NCBI GenBank assembly: GCA_963737835.1
Contig: CAVTUH010000001.1
Location: 3,906,001-3,970,000, forward strand
DNA from: Palsa-1248 sp963737835
GTDB taxonomy: Bacteria > Gemmatimonadota > Gemmatimonadetes > Gemmatimonadales > Gemmatimonadaceae
DNA: 64,000 nucleotides
Reading direction: 5' to 3'
Shown: positions 34,067 to 42,716 of the stretch, one piece after another
Layout: every line of letters begins with the position of its first letter
Position numbering within the stretch: position 1 is the first letter of the stretch
Notes under the pieces: generated by a model
Databases searched by the model: none
What the model was told of the DNA's origin: nothing
What the model saw: the letters and a program-made list of their open reading frames with translations, nothing else
Program-made: the position numbers and the translations under genes

Positions 34067-35950
34067 ATGCAGGCTGGGCGCACACTGGGACTGCCCATCC
34101 GGATCGCGATCATTGCGCTCACGGCGTGGGGCCTGCTGATGATCGTACCGGACTTGTCGCGCGTGGTGCGCCCGCTCGCGTCGGCCGGTTTTGCTGCCGA
34201 CAACGACGGGCGCATATACGACGTGCGCGGACCGTTTCCGCGGGAGCAGGATTCGCCGGCCTGGAAAGCCGGCCTGCGCGTCGGCGATCAGATCGACTTC
34301 GCGGCAATGCAATGCGGTCCGCCGCGCCCGCGCGCCTGCACCAGTCTTCTCTCCGTGCTAGGTGGCATGGGCGGCGCCCAACTCGTTCGCCGTGGCCGAG
34401 TGCTGAGCGTGACGGTCCTCCCTGCGAACGGCGGGCCGGCTCGAGTCGTCAATGTGGCGGCGCAGCCCAACCCCGCGAGCTGGGTGAGTCGGTTCATTTT
34501 GCTTTTGAACGAGCTCGCGGGCATTGCCGTAGTGCTCGGCGCCGCGTGGCTCGCGTGGACGCAGCCCAGTGCGATGACGTTGGGGTTCTGGCTCTACGCG
34601 CTGTGGTTCAACCCTGGGCAAGACTTCGTCTACTTCCTCGCGTTGCAGGAGCGACCGCTGCTCCTGATGGCCCAGGAGGTCCTCGCGTCGCTGGCGCATG
34701 GAGCCGCGTGCGCGGGGCTCCTGCTGTTCGCGCTGCGTGTCCCCAACGACCGGTCCGAGAGGGAGTGGTGGTTCGTGATGCGGATGCTGCCGGCTGTGGC
34801 GTTCGCAATCGCCGGCATGCAGTTGATCAGCTACACCAACATCTTGGGGTACCAGACGGAGGGTGTCAGCCGCGCAACGTTTTTCGCTGACTACGCCATC
34901 GATATCCTCGCGCTCGGGATCCTCCTGCGGCGTCGTCATGGCCACCCGCCGCAAGAGTACCAGCGCATGCGCTGGGTGATCTGGGGGTGCATGATCGGGC
35001 TGCCCGCGTACATCCTCTCGGGGGTCCTGCAGTCGACCTCACTGTGGTACACGCTCACCGGCAGCGCGACCATCCCACTCGGGGTGATCAGCGTCCTGCT
35101 GCTCACCTACGGCATTCTGGGTTGGTTCGTACTCGAAGCCATGCGACGGCCGCGGGTGGTCAACGTATCGATCCCGTTGCGTCGCGTGACCGTGTTTGGC
35201 CTGCTGATCAGCGTCCCACTGGTCTTCGCGGATCGGGCGACGGAATGGCTACGCGATACGCTGGGGCTCCCCGACTGGAGTTGGATCCTGGTGGCCGCGC
35301 TGCTGCTTTATCTCACAAGTCGCGTTCACGACTTGTCGGCGGAGGTCGCGGACCGCGCATTCAACCGAACGTTTCGGCGTCAAATGGTGCGCCTCCGTCA
35401 GGTCGGCCGAGAGATCCTGGAAGCCGATACGGTCGGAGCTGTCGAGCGGCTCCTCGTCGAGGCGCCCGTGGAACATCTGCATCTGGCTTCTGCGGCGGTG
35501 TTCCGGCGCGAGGATAGCGCCTACCGGCGTTTCGTCGGCGCAGTCGGCTGGTCTGCGGGGACGGCGGATGCACTGGACCCCCGCGATGGAGCAATGCGCG
35601 GTCTCGACATGGAGGACCCGGTTCAGGTCGATCCTGGGGATGCCGAGCGGCTCGGCTTCCCAACTGGCCTCGCGGCGCCAACGGTCGTGGTGGCGGTTGA
35701 AGACAAGATCAGGCGGTTCGCGCTCGCCTTGTACGGACCGCACGACAGCGGCGCCGATCTCGCCGCGGACGAGCGCGCCGCACTCGTCTCCCTCGCCGGC
35801 GACGCGGCGTTGGCCTACCGGCGAGCCGAAACGCTGGAGCTCCGGCGCGAGGTGGCGGACCTCGAGCACCGTCTGGCGAGCGCGCACGAGACCGATCGCC
35901 CCTCGCCCGAGGCCGTTCCATGGAGTTCCAATAACAACGGGCCCGCCTGA
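34067..35950 (+). CDS. Polytopic membrane protein with PDZ-like and GAF-like regions
   Basis: The 627-residue protein has a membrane helix at about 10-30 and a PDZ-like extracytoplasmic segment (SPAWKAGLRVGDQIDF, residues about 62-80). Seven or eight more membrane helices follow (about 145-420), then a cytoplasmic GAF-like domain (about 430-600) and a short coiled tail (EAETLELRREVADLEHRL-like). The lack of HisKA and HATPase domains means it is not a complete sensor kinase. A signal-receiving role is inferred from architecture only. The ATG lies immediately after a 7-bp-repeat element. Confidence 0.75.
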   Translation: MQAGRTLGLPIRIAIIALTAWGLLMIVPDLSRVVRPLASAGFAADNDGRIYDVRGPFPREQDSPAWKAGLRVGDQIDFAAMQCGPPRPRACTSLLSVLGGMGGAQLVRRGRVLSVTVLPANGGPARVVNVAAQPNPASWVSRFILLLNELAGIAVVLGAAWLAWTQPSAMTLGFWLYALWFNPGQDFVYFLALQERPLLLMAQEVLASLAHGAACAGLLLFALRVPNDRSEREWWFVMRMLPAVAFAIAGMQLISYTNILGYQTEGVSRATFFADYAIDILALGILLRRRHGHPPQEYQRMRWVIWGCMIGLPAYILSGVLQSTSLWYTLTGSATIPLGVISVLLLTYGILGWFVLEAMRRPRVVNVSIPLRRVTVFGLLISVPLVFADRATEWLRDTLGLPDWSWILVAALLLYLTSRVHDLSAEVADRAFNRTFRRQMVRLRQVGREILEADTVGAVERLLVEAPVEHLHLASAAVFRREDSAYRRFVGAVGWSAGTADALDPRDGAMRGLDMEDPVQVDPGDAERLGFPTGLAAPTVVVAVEDKIRRFALALYGPHDSGADLAADERAALVSLAGDAALAYRRAETLELRREVADLEHRLASAHETDRPSPEAVPWSSNNNGPA

Positions 35951-35963
35951 TCGACGGGCCCGC
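35938..35963 (+). terminator. Hairpin at the end of the membrane-sensor gene
   Basis: GGGCCCG and CGGGCCC flank a short AT-containing loop (CCTGATCGA) around the stop codon. It lies just before the convergent tRNA-Ser. No T-run is present. Confidence 0.5.
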
Positions 35964-35974
35964 AGCGTCCTCGA

Positions 35975-36065
35975 CGGAGGGGGAGGGATTCGAACCCTCA
36001 ATGGGGCTTTAAGACCCCATGGCGGTTTAGCAAACCGCTGGTTTGAGCCACTCACCCACCCCTCC
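35975..36065 (-). tRNA. tRNA-Ser (anticodon GCT)
   Basis: On the minus strand it starts GGAGGGGTGGGTGAGTGG. The acceptor stem GGAGGGG pairs with CCCCTCC, with G as the discriminator. The anticodon loop TTTGCTAA lies between GCGG and CCGC arms, giving GCT. A long variable arm (ATGGGGTC / AGCCCCAT) marks it as class II. The T arm is GAGGG-TTCGAAT-CCCTC. Length is 91 nt; CCA is not encoded. Confidence 0.95.
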
Positions 36066-36076
36066 AAACTCGCGTT

Positions 36077-36298
36077 CTAATCTAGCTCGCCCCGCTTGCT
36101 CGCGTCGCTCGCTTGCGCGGTTTTGCCTTTGTTCAGCCCGCGCCGATCCCGTTTCTTGTCATAACGCCCATGGGCGGCTAGGAAGCATGTACGGCACATT
36201 CGCCGAACGTGACCCTCGCACGCCCCATGGCGATACGCCATGCGACGCGGTGCGCCAACTCCGACTTGCCGATCGGCGTCCGAACGAAACCGTGCCAT
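36077..36298 (-). CDS. Possible small basic protein, unrecognised
   Basis: An ATG at 36298, with AAAAGGG directly upstream, opens a 73-residue frame rich in Arg and Lys (MARFRSDADRQVGVGAPRRM; CRTCFLAAHGRYDKKRDRRG). It has a Cys-x-x-Cys pair but I do not recognise the family. The frame extends farther upstream to 36466. It may be a chance open frame in a GC-rich region; nothing else convincing occupies 36066-36432. Confidence 0.25.
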   Translation of the reverse strand: MARFRSDADRQVGVGAPRRMAYRHGACEGHVRRMCRTCFLAAHGRYDKKRDRRGLNKGKTAQASDASKRGELD

Positions 36299-36432
36299 CC
36301 CTTTTATTTGTGCCGCCCCACAGAAGGCAGGCATCGGTGTCGTGACACAAAACCATGCACACGAATCGGTCGTATGAGCGCGATCCCCTTGCCACGACGT
36401 CTCGGTTGGCCGGCGCGTGAGGGTGGGGCCGA

Positions 36433-36909
36433 ATGATGAGGTACTCGATGCCCCATTCCGGTACATCCTCGACCAGTAAGCCGAGCCCGAACGTCAAACA
36501 GGCCGTGCCGTTTTTTGGCGTCACGAACATGGAGGCCTCGCTACGGTTTTACGTGGAGGGACTCGGGTTCACGATGCGGTACAGCTGGATCCCCGATCGT
36601 GCCGAGGATCAACCCGACGGGAGGATTCGCTGGTGTTGGCTCGAGCGCGGCGACGCGGCCCTCATGCTCCAGGAGTTCTTGCCCGCCCGTCGGCCGAGTG
36701 AAACGCTGGGCACGGGCGTGCACGTGTGCTTCATGTGCGAGGACGCGCTGGCGCTGTATCGCGAGTTTACGTCACGCGGAGTACACACGCGGCGACGGCC
36801 ATTCGTCGGGAATCGCCTGTGGGTCGTGCCCGTGGCTGACCCCGACGGATACTTGATTGAATTCGAAAGTCCAACCGACGCGCCAGAGGAAAGCGAGCTG
36901 CAAGAGTAG
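36433..36909 (+). CDS. VOC superfamily (glyoxalase/bleomycin-resistance-like) protein
   Basis: The 158-residue protein has the paired beta-alpha-beta-beta-beta modules of the vicinal-oxygen-chelate fold: VPFFGVTNMEASLRFYVEGL, RIRWCWLERGDAALMLQEF, GVHVCFMCEDALALYREF and PVADPDGYLIEFESP. The final Glu of YLIEFES is a typical metal ligand, and other ligands are not fully clear. The substrate is unknown. The start may be ATG 36433 or 36436. It is not obviously in an operon. Confidence 0.85.
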   Translation: MMRYSMPHSGTSSTSKPSPNVKQAVPFFGVTNMEASLRFYVEGLGFTMRYSWIPDRAEDQPDGRIRWCWLERGDAALMLQEFLPARRPSETLGTGVHVCFMCEDALALYREFTSRGVHTRRRPFVGNRLWVVPVADPDGYLIEFESPTDAPEESELQE

Positions 36910-37057
36910 CATGGGCGGCGCGCTGCCTGCTGAGACCAGCGCGCATTGACCCCGTTCGTTTGCGGCTCTACGCTTCGCGTACAGTAGTACTCCCAAGCGC
37001 GAAGCTGGACGCGATTTGGCGGATTCCTGATGACTTCCACGGCAAGAGGCGGCCGTC

Positions 37058-37516
37058 ATGACTGAGTCCATTGTTACGCACCGTGGCACGGTGTATCCCT
37101 GGCAGTGCGATCACATGGGCCATATGAATGTGATGTGGTACGTGGGGAAGTTCAATGAGGCGACCTGGCACCTGTTCGCCGCCATTGGCTTGACGCCGAA
37201 GCGACTGCGCGAGGAAGCAATCGGAATGGTCGCGGTCGAGCAACACATCGAATACAAACGTGAACTGCTCGCTGGCGATTTGATAACAATTCGCTCATCC
37301 GTGCGGGAGGTGCGCGACAAGGCGATTGTCTTGTTGCACGAAATGACCAATCAGGAGACGGAGGAAATGGCCGCTCGCACTGTCTTGACCGGCGTCTGCA
37401 TCGACATCGCTACGCGAAAGGCGAGGTCTCTCCCACCAGGCGTCCGCAGACGCTTTAGCACAGAGGAACCCAGCCCAAACGAGTTCTCGTCCAGCGACCA
37501 CCAGTCGATTGTCTGA
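37058..37516 (+). CDS. Acyl-CoA thioesterase, hotdog fold (4HBT type)
   Basis: The 152-residue protein has the 4-hydroxybenzoyl-CoA-thioesterase-like pattern VYPWQCDHMGHMNVMWYVGK followed by a long helix and strands (VEQHIEYKRELLAGDLITIR, MAARTVLTGVCID). Asp18 in WQCDHMGHMN is at the usual catalytic position. The substrate is unknown. Confidence 0.88.
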   Translation: MTESIVTHRGTVYPWQCDHMGHMNVMWYVGKFNEATWHLFAAIGLTPKRLREEAIGMVAVEQHIEYKRELLAGDLITIRSSVREVRDKAIVLLHEMTNQETEEMAARTVLTGVCIDIATRKARSLPPGVRRRFSTEEPSPNEFSSSDHQSIV

Positions 37517-37657
37517 CGGGGTGCCTCACGCTCAGCGTTTCGCCGGCTACCTCGCGGCGGGCCGTCCTTCCATCACGCCCGCCGGACCGGCACTCAATCA
37601 CCGAATCTCAGGAGGGAGTGATGCACTCTCTACCTGCGCAACGTCGCGACGGAAAGC

Positions 37658-38996
37658 TCAAGGGCTGCTCGAGAGAGCTGCAGTGTGAGCGAGGTACGCC
37701 TTGGTCTGATGCTCCAACAAGTCGAGAAGATTGCCCATCGCCAGGTCAACATCCAGGAGGTGTAACCCCCACTCGGGAAGTATGTGATCGCCATAAGCCA
37801 GGTCGCCGCCAATGTCGTGGGCGCGACGATCGCTACTGTTGCTGTGGACTGTCACTGCGAGGTAGGAGCCGTGGTCGTCGAGCACGCACTCCGCCGTCAC
37901 CATGCCTGGGACACTGACAAAAGGGGTTGTAACCAACTGCGGCGGTTGCACCCATGGTCCCGGACTGCGGTGGTGGTCCGGCGCGAGGCCTGGCGCCTTC
38001 GCGGCGAAATACGAGCGAAGCGTGGCGCTGCCGCCCGAGAGTGCTGCGGGATTCGTGCACGCCGTGACGATATCGGTATCGGCCTGCGTGGCGTCACCGG
38101 GGCGGACGACCGTCTGGCGGAGTGCATTGGTTCCAGTTCGTAAGTTGCCAAACAAGCTGTTCGAAGGCGGGGGAGCGCTGGCGCGGAAGGATGTGTATGA
38201 GACGACGCACCCGATCTGACCGGGAGCGCGACACAGGGAGAATGTGATTGTACGCACCGCCAACGTCTTTCCCTCTGGGAACGGGCAGGTTCGTGCCAAG
38301 CAGGATCGCGGTCACCATTTGCGACTGAACGGGTTTGCCGTCGAGCTCGTTCTTGATGATTTGCGCCAGGAGCCGAGCGCCTTGCGAATGGCCTATGAGG
38401 ACGAATCCGCGCCCTTTGTTGTCGTGTTGTAGGTAATAATTCCAGGCCCCGAGAACGTCATCGTACGCAAGTGCCCCGTTGGCCCCTCCTTGATTGCCGG
38501 CCAATAGCGCCCGAAGCCCCGCCAATGTGACCTGTCGATACATGGGTGCGTACAAACGGCATTTCGCCGCGAAGCGAGCGAGCTGCAACCGTACGACGTC
38601 GCGTTCTGCGGCGCCGGGCACCATGCTGCTATTTGGAGCGGTGTCAGTTGAGACGGTCGGATATACATAGAAGCAATCGATCGGCGCGCCGGAATTCGCC
38701 TTCCACGCCTCGCGCGTGAGTTTCCCATCCGCAGTCACGATCGTAGCTGTTAGGTCCACAGTGCAGGCATCCTGTCGACCAGGCCGACACAACCAATAGT
38801 CCGCACGACTGTAGTCGTTGGCAGTCGCACCCGCACGGCTCTGTGCTTCTGAGGTTGCCGCGCCGCCAGGTGCCTGCGCGTCGCACCGGAGGCCCGCACC
38901 CTGCAGGACCACACCGGCCATGACCGACGCGGCGATCAGGCACGAGCGGCGCATCACGCGGCGCGCGATTTCGGTCCCCCCGTCACGGTGACTCAT
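37658..38996 (-). pseudogene. DUF3089 alpha/beta-hydrolase-like secreted protein, one frameshift
   Basis: The N-terminal frame (start 38996) gives a signal peptide (RRSCLIAASVMAGVVLQGAG) and the DUF3089 core, including DCFYVYPTVSTDT and the nucleophile elbow GHSQGARLL. It shifts near 38245-38260. The continuing frame, open to 37658, gives FSLCRAPGQIGCVVSYTSFR, PPSNSLFG, VSVPGMVTAECV and DYGDHILPEWGLHLLDVDL-type sequence, as in family C-termini. A missing T in a CATTC context would explain the break. Repaired length is about 445 residues. Substrate unknown; DUF3089 members are lipase/esterase-like. Confidence 0.78.
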
Positions 38997-39348
38997 GGGT
39001 ATCGAGCCCCTCGCTTGTAGAATGGCCCGGCTGCGGGCAGCGTTGCGACACGGGCAACGTGGAGCTGTGGCTTCCTACGTTTCTTTGACCATCGACCGGC
39101 GCGAACCGCGCGCAGAACGTACGTGGTCATGGGGATCGGCGCTAGTTGATCAACTATCAGGCCCTGCATAGCGCTGGCAGTTCAGCAGAACTTGCGCCTC
39201 CGCCGTGGTGGGAAGCGTCTTGACGGTGTACCCGCGTGGTCGGGCACGCCGGACGGCCGTTGGCCACCACTCGATCGCGTACTGGCTTCCGAGGAGTGTC
39301 TGGGGCAAATTCTCCAAGCGGCCGTAGGCCCATTTCGAGGAGATGCCC
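38997..39348. other. Intergenic region between divergent hydrolase genes
   Basis: About 350 bp separate the DUF3089 and CocE genes. I see no recognised gene, RNA or repeat. A minus-strand frame near 39150-39330 (GSQYAIEWWPTAVRRARPRG) has some protein-like composition but no start or family match. Confidence 0.5.
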
Positions 39349-41166
39349 GTGGATCGTCGCGTGGCTAGACGAGTGTTTGGGTTCGCCCTGGCTGTGGTCG
39401 TTTTGGATGGGAGCCCCGCGATTGGACAGGCCCGGTCCGATACCAGCGCTGCTCCAGTGGACCTGACGTGGGGCGTGAAGATCCCTGTGCGCGACGGAGT
39501 GTCTCTCAACGCGACGGTGTACCGACCCCACGATCAGAAGGGTCCGCTCCCGGTAGTCTTCACCTTCACACCATACATTGGCGACAGCTACACCGACCGA
39601 GCGACGTACTTCGCAGGTCATGGCTACGTGTACGCGCTCGTCGACGTGAGAGGCCGAGGGAACTCGGATGGCCAGTTCGAGCCGTTCGCGAACGAGGGAC
39701 GCGATGGTTACAATGTGACCGAGTGGTTGGCGAAGCAGGCGTACTGCAACGGCAAGGTCGCGATGTGGGGTGGTTCGTACGCGGGATTCGACCAATGGAC
39801 GGTGGCCAAGGAGATGCCGCCACACCTGGCGACCATCGTGCCCGCGGCCGCAGCCCACCCAGGCGTGGATTTCCCGTTCAGCGACAATATTTTCGGCCCG
39901 TATGAGATGCAGTGGCTGACCTTCACCAGCGGCCGGACAGGGAATGAAAAGACGTTCGCAGCCGACACCTTCTGGTCGAACAAGTCGCGGGAGATGTACA
40001 AGGCGCACAGCGCCTACGCGGCCTACGACACGCTGGTGGGGAATCCCTCGGCGGTCTTTCACAAATGGCTGCAGCATCCGATCCCGGACGCCTACTACGA
40101 CGCCATGGTGCCGAGTCCGGCGGAATACCGGAATCTGAGTTTGCCGATTTTGACCATCACCGGACATTACGATGGTGACCAGCCGGGGGCATTCACGTTC
40201 TACAAGCGGCACATGCTGTACGGGTCGCCAGCGGCGAAAGCGAATCACTATCTGATCATCGGGCCGTGGGATCACGCTGGCACGCGCACGCCCAAGCGAG
40301 AGATGGGCGGGTTGAAATTCGCCGAGGCGAGCGCGCTGGATCTGAACAAGCTGCACAGCGAATGGTACGACTGGACGATGAAGGGCGGGGCGAAGCCGGC
40401 TTTCTTGAAGAAGCGTGTCGCGTACTACGTCATGGGCTCGGAAGAGTGGAAGTACGCGGACAGTCTGGACGGCATCTCCAATGGAATGTTGAGACTCTAC
40501 CTTTCGTCGGCCGGTGGTACACCTGACGTCTTCCATTCAGGCACGCTTGGCGCGGCAAAGCCCGCTGGGGCACCGGACCGTTGGACGTACGACCCGCTGG
40601 ACAACCGTCCCGGCGACGCAGAGCCGGTTGAGAATCCGGCGTACCTGACGAATCAGACAGGCGCGATCAACTTGTACGGCCAGGGTGTCGTGTATCACAG
40701 TGACGCATTCGCGGATGCGACGGAGGTCAGCGGCTTCCCGAAGTTGACCCTCTGGCTGGCGATGGACGTGCCGGACACCGATCTCGGCGCCGATCTCTAC
40801 GAGATTCTGGCGGATGGCGGCTCGATCGCGCTGTCCACCGCAATCATCAGAGCGCGGTATCGGGAGTCGGCGAGGGATGCCAAACCCGTTCCCGTTGGAC
40901 AGCCGGTCAAGTACGTCTTCGACTCGTTCACGTTCTTCTCCCGGCAAGTGGCGAAGGGCAGCCATCTGCGCCTCGTGGTGCACAGCCTGAATTCGACGGG
41001 TCTCGAGAAGAACTACAACAGCGGAGGAGTGGTCGCGAACGAGACGGGAAAGGATGCGCGAACGGCGCACATTCAGTTGCTGCACGACGCCGAGCATCCG
41101 AGTGTGTTGGACTTGCCAACGGTCAGGGCGACTGAGCATCTGGCGCGAGAGACCAACGTGCAATGA
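39349..41166 (+). CDS. CocE/NonD family secreted hydrolase
   Basis: The protein of about 605 residues has a signal peptide (RRVARRVFGFALAVVVLDGS) and an X-Pro dipeptidyl-peptidase/cocaine-esterase fold. KIPVRDGVSLNATVYRP begins the domain. The nucleophile Ser is in MWGGSYAGFDQW, with the acid in TITGHYDGDQPGAF and the His in IIGPWDHAGTR. A C-terminal jelly-roll domain follows. The frame opens at ATG 39343, but GAGGAG lies 6 bases before GTG 39349, so that start is preferred. A second CocE gene is at 56533. Substrate unknown; esterase or peptidase activity inferred. Confidence 0.9.
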   Translation: MDRRVARRVFGFALAVVVLDGSPAIGQARSDTSAAPVDLTWGVKIPVRDGVSLNATVYRPHDQKGPLPVVFTFTPYIGDSYTDRATYFAGHGYVYALVDVRGRGNSDGQFEPFANEGRDGYNVTEWLAKQAYCNGKVAMWGGSYAGFDQWTVAKEMPPHLATIVPAAAAHPGVDFPFSDNIFGPYEMQWLTFTSGRTGNEKTFAADTFWSNKSREMYKAHSAYAAYDTLVGNPSAVFHKWLQHPIPDAYYDAMVPSPAEYRNLSLPILTITGHYDGDQPGAFTFYKRHMLYGSPAAKANHYLIIGPWDHAGTRTPKREMGGLKFAEASALDLNKLHSEWYDWTMKGGAKPAFLKKRVAYYVMGSEEWKYADSLDGISNGMLRLYLSSAGGTPDVFHSGTLGAAKPAGAPDRWTYDPLDNRPGDAEPVENPAYLTNQTGAINLYGQGVVYHSDAFADATEVSGFPKLTLWLAMDVPDTDLGADLYEILADGGSIALSTAIIRARYRESARDAKPVPVGQPVKYVFDSFTFFSRQVAKGSHLRLVVHSLNSTGLEKNYNSGGVVANETGKDARTAHIQLLHDAEHPSVLDLPTVRATEHLARETNVQ

Positions 41167-41492
41167 TCTCAACGTCCAGGCAGCCAGGTTGGCGAAATCG
41201 GTAGACGCAAGGGGCTTAAAAGACTCCGCGTCTCACGCCCGAACTACATGTTCACATTGCACGCACTGTGGACTTGAGCGCACGACTTATCTCGAAGTAA
41301 GCAGGCTCGTGGCGGTGCACTGACGACCGGCGGCGTCCCCGGTGCACCGGCTTTCCGGTCCCGCAGCTGTGTAGCACCAGCATAGCCGCCGCCTATCGCT
41401 CTCCACCAAACAAAGTATTGGACTGCTCGGACGGTGATCGGATAGCGTGAGTGAGCACACCCATCACGCCGATCGCTCGTTGGAGGAGGGAC
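41167..41492. other. Intergenic region with tRNA-Leu 5' fragment
   Basis: Apart from the tRNA-like segment at 41183-41245 I see no gene, hairpin array or recognised RNA in these 326 bp. Confidence 0.5.
41183..41245 (+). pseudogene. tRNA-Leu-like 5' fragment
   Basis: GCCAGGTTGGCGAAATCGG and TAGACGCAAGG match the acceptor, D arm and start of the anticodon arm of bacterial tRNA-Leu. A CTTAAAA anticodon loop (TAA) follows. The 3' anticodon strand (GACTC) pairs poorly, and no T arm (GGTTCGA) or 3' acceptor strand follows. It is therefore a broken copy rather than a working tRNA. A remnant of integration or recombination is possible. Confidence 0.65.
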
Positions 41493-42716
41493 ATGATGAC
41501 GACTGCCGTCCGTGAGCCGATGACCCAATCGTCGGCGTCGACCAACGACCTGCGCATGGCGATGATCGCCGGGGCGGGCGCGACGCTCTCAGTCGCGGCG
41601 GTGGTGGCCCGGGCCGCCGGGGTGATGCCCAGCGGCGCGGCGACCGTGATTGTCCTCATCGGCTCCGCGATCGCGCTCAAGGTGGCGTTCTCCTACGCGG
41701 CGAAAGCCGCGTCCGCGCCGAGCCGCGCGCGCGTGTTGACGATCGTTTCGAACGTCGGGTTGGGAATCTCGGCGGTGACGATCCTTGGGGCGTTGCCCCA
41801 CCTGACGCACACCGGGGGATTCGAGAAGTTCGCGACGGATCTCGTTGCACAGCTGTGGGGCCTCACCGTGCTGATGGTGATCGCCGGCTCGGTCCGGACC
41901 CTCAACTGGCGGGCCTTCGTCGGCGCCGGAACGACCGGCTTCCTTGCGCTGACCGCACTGGCGACGCTCCTTGGCAGTCCGGTGGTCGGAGCACTCGGCC
42001 GGTCCAGCCTTCTCGCCGTCAGTGTCTGGGTGCCGGTCACCGAGGAACTGTGCAAGATGATCCCGGTGGCGTTCGTGGTCATCGTGGCGCTCAAGCGCAC
42101 GACCGTCCGGCCGTCGGCACTCGATGTCATGCTGCTCGGCGCATGGACCGGAGCGGGATTCGGCCTCTATGAGAACGCGACGTTCGGCCGAGGATCCTTT
42201 GGCCTCTCCACGGTGCCGGTCATCTCGCTGTTTTTCCCGAGCGAGACATCGAGCACAGTGGCCGGCTCGACCATGGTCCATAGCGGCCACCTCATATTCT
42301 CGGCCCTTCTCGCCCTCGGCATCGGCCTCACGTTCCTGTATCGGAACCGGTTCAAGCGCCCCGAGCTCGTACTCCTTGCGGTGGTGCTCGTGGCGCTCCT
42401 GGAGCACGCTTCCAACAATGCGCTCGCGCTGGCCCGCTCGGACAACGCGCTCCTGGACGTGGCGCTCGCGCTCACCCTTGGCGGATTTGCTTCCTCGATC
42501 CTGCTGATCGCGGGCATCGCGTACGCTTTCTACATCGACCGGCGAGCGATCGGCGCAGTCGTGTCTCGTCCGGAAGAGTGGCTGCAACTGCTGCACCCGG
42601 ACTCGTGGTTCAAGCTCCCGGCGACGGTCGCGCAGCGCCGGTCAATGCTTCTGGCTCGTGCCCAGCTCGCGGCATCTCCGTCCGCGGGGTCTTCGAAGCG
42701 GGAGACACTCGTATGA
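41493..42716 (+). CDS. PrsW-like intramembrane metalloprotease
   Basis: The protein of about 407 residues has nine or so membrane helices and the PrsW motifs: EExxK in VPVTEELCKMIP (Glu184, Glu185, Lys188), GFGLYEN at 222-228, a membrane His in HSGHLIFS (His266) and EHASNN at 304-309. PrsW cleaves an anti-sigma factor inside the membrane in Bacillus. GGAGGAGGG lies just before ATG 41493, so the upstream start at 41451 is not used. The stop overlaps the next ATG (ATGA, 42713-42716), indicating translational coupling with the repeat protein. Confidence 0.85.
   Translation: MMTTAVREPMTQSSASTNDLRMAMIAGAGATLSVAAVVARAAGVMPSGAATVIVLIGSAIALKVAFSYAAKAASAPSRARVLTIVSNVGLGISAVTILGALPHLTHTGGFEKFATDLVAQLWGLTVLMVIAGSVRTLNWRAFVGAGTTGFLALTALATLLGSPVVGALGRSSLLAVSVWVPVTEELCKMIPVAFVVIVALKRTTVRPSALDVMLLGAWTGAGFGLYENATFGRGSFGLSTVPVISLFFPSETSSTVAGSTMVHSGHLIFSALLALGIGLTFLYRNRFKRPELVLLAVVLVALLEHASNNALALARSDNALLDVALALTLGGFASSILLIAGIAYAFYIDRRAIGAVVSRPEEWLQLLHPDSWFKLPATVAQRRSMLLARAQLAASPSAGSSKRETLV

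Noticed and set aside
39157..40536. 459-residue open frame on the minus strand
   Set aside because: It is antisense to the CocE gene, which has a signal peptide and catalytic motifs; the antisense product has none.
41183..41270. Functional tRNA-Leu
   Set aside because: No T arm or 3' acceptor strand, and the anticodon stem does not pair.
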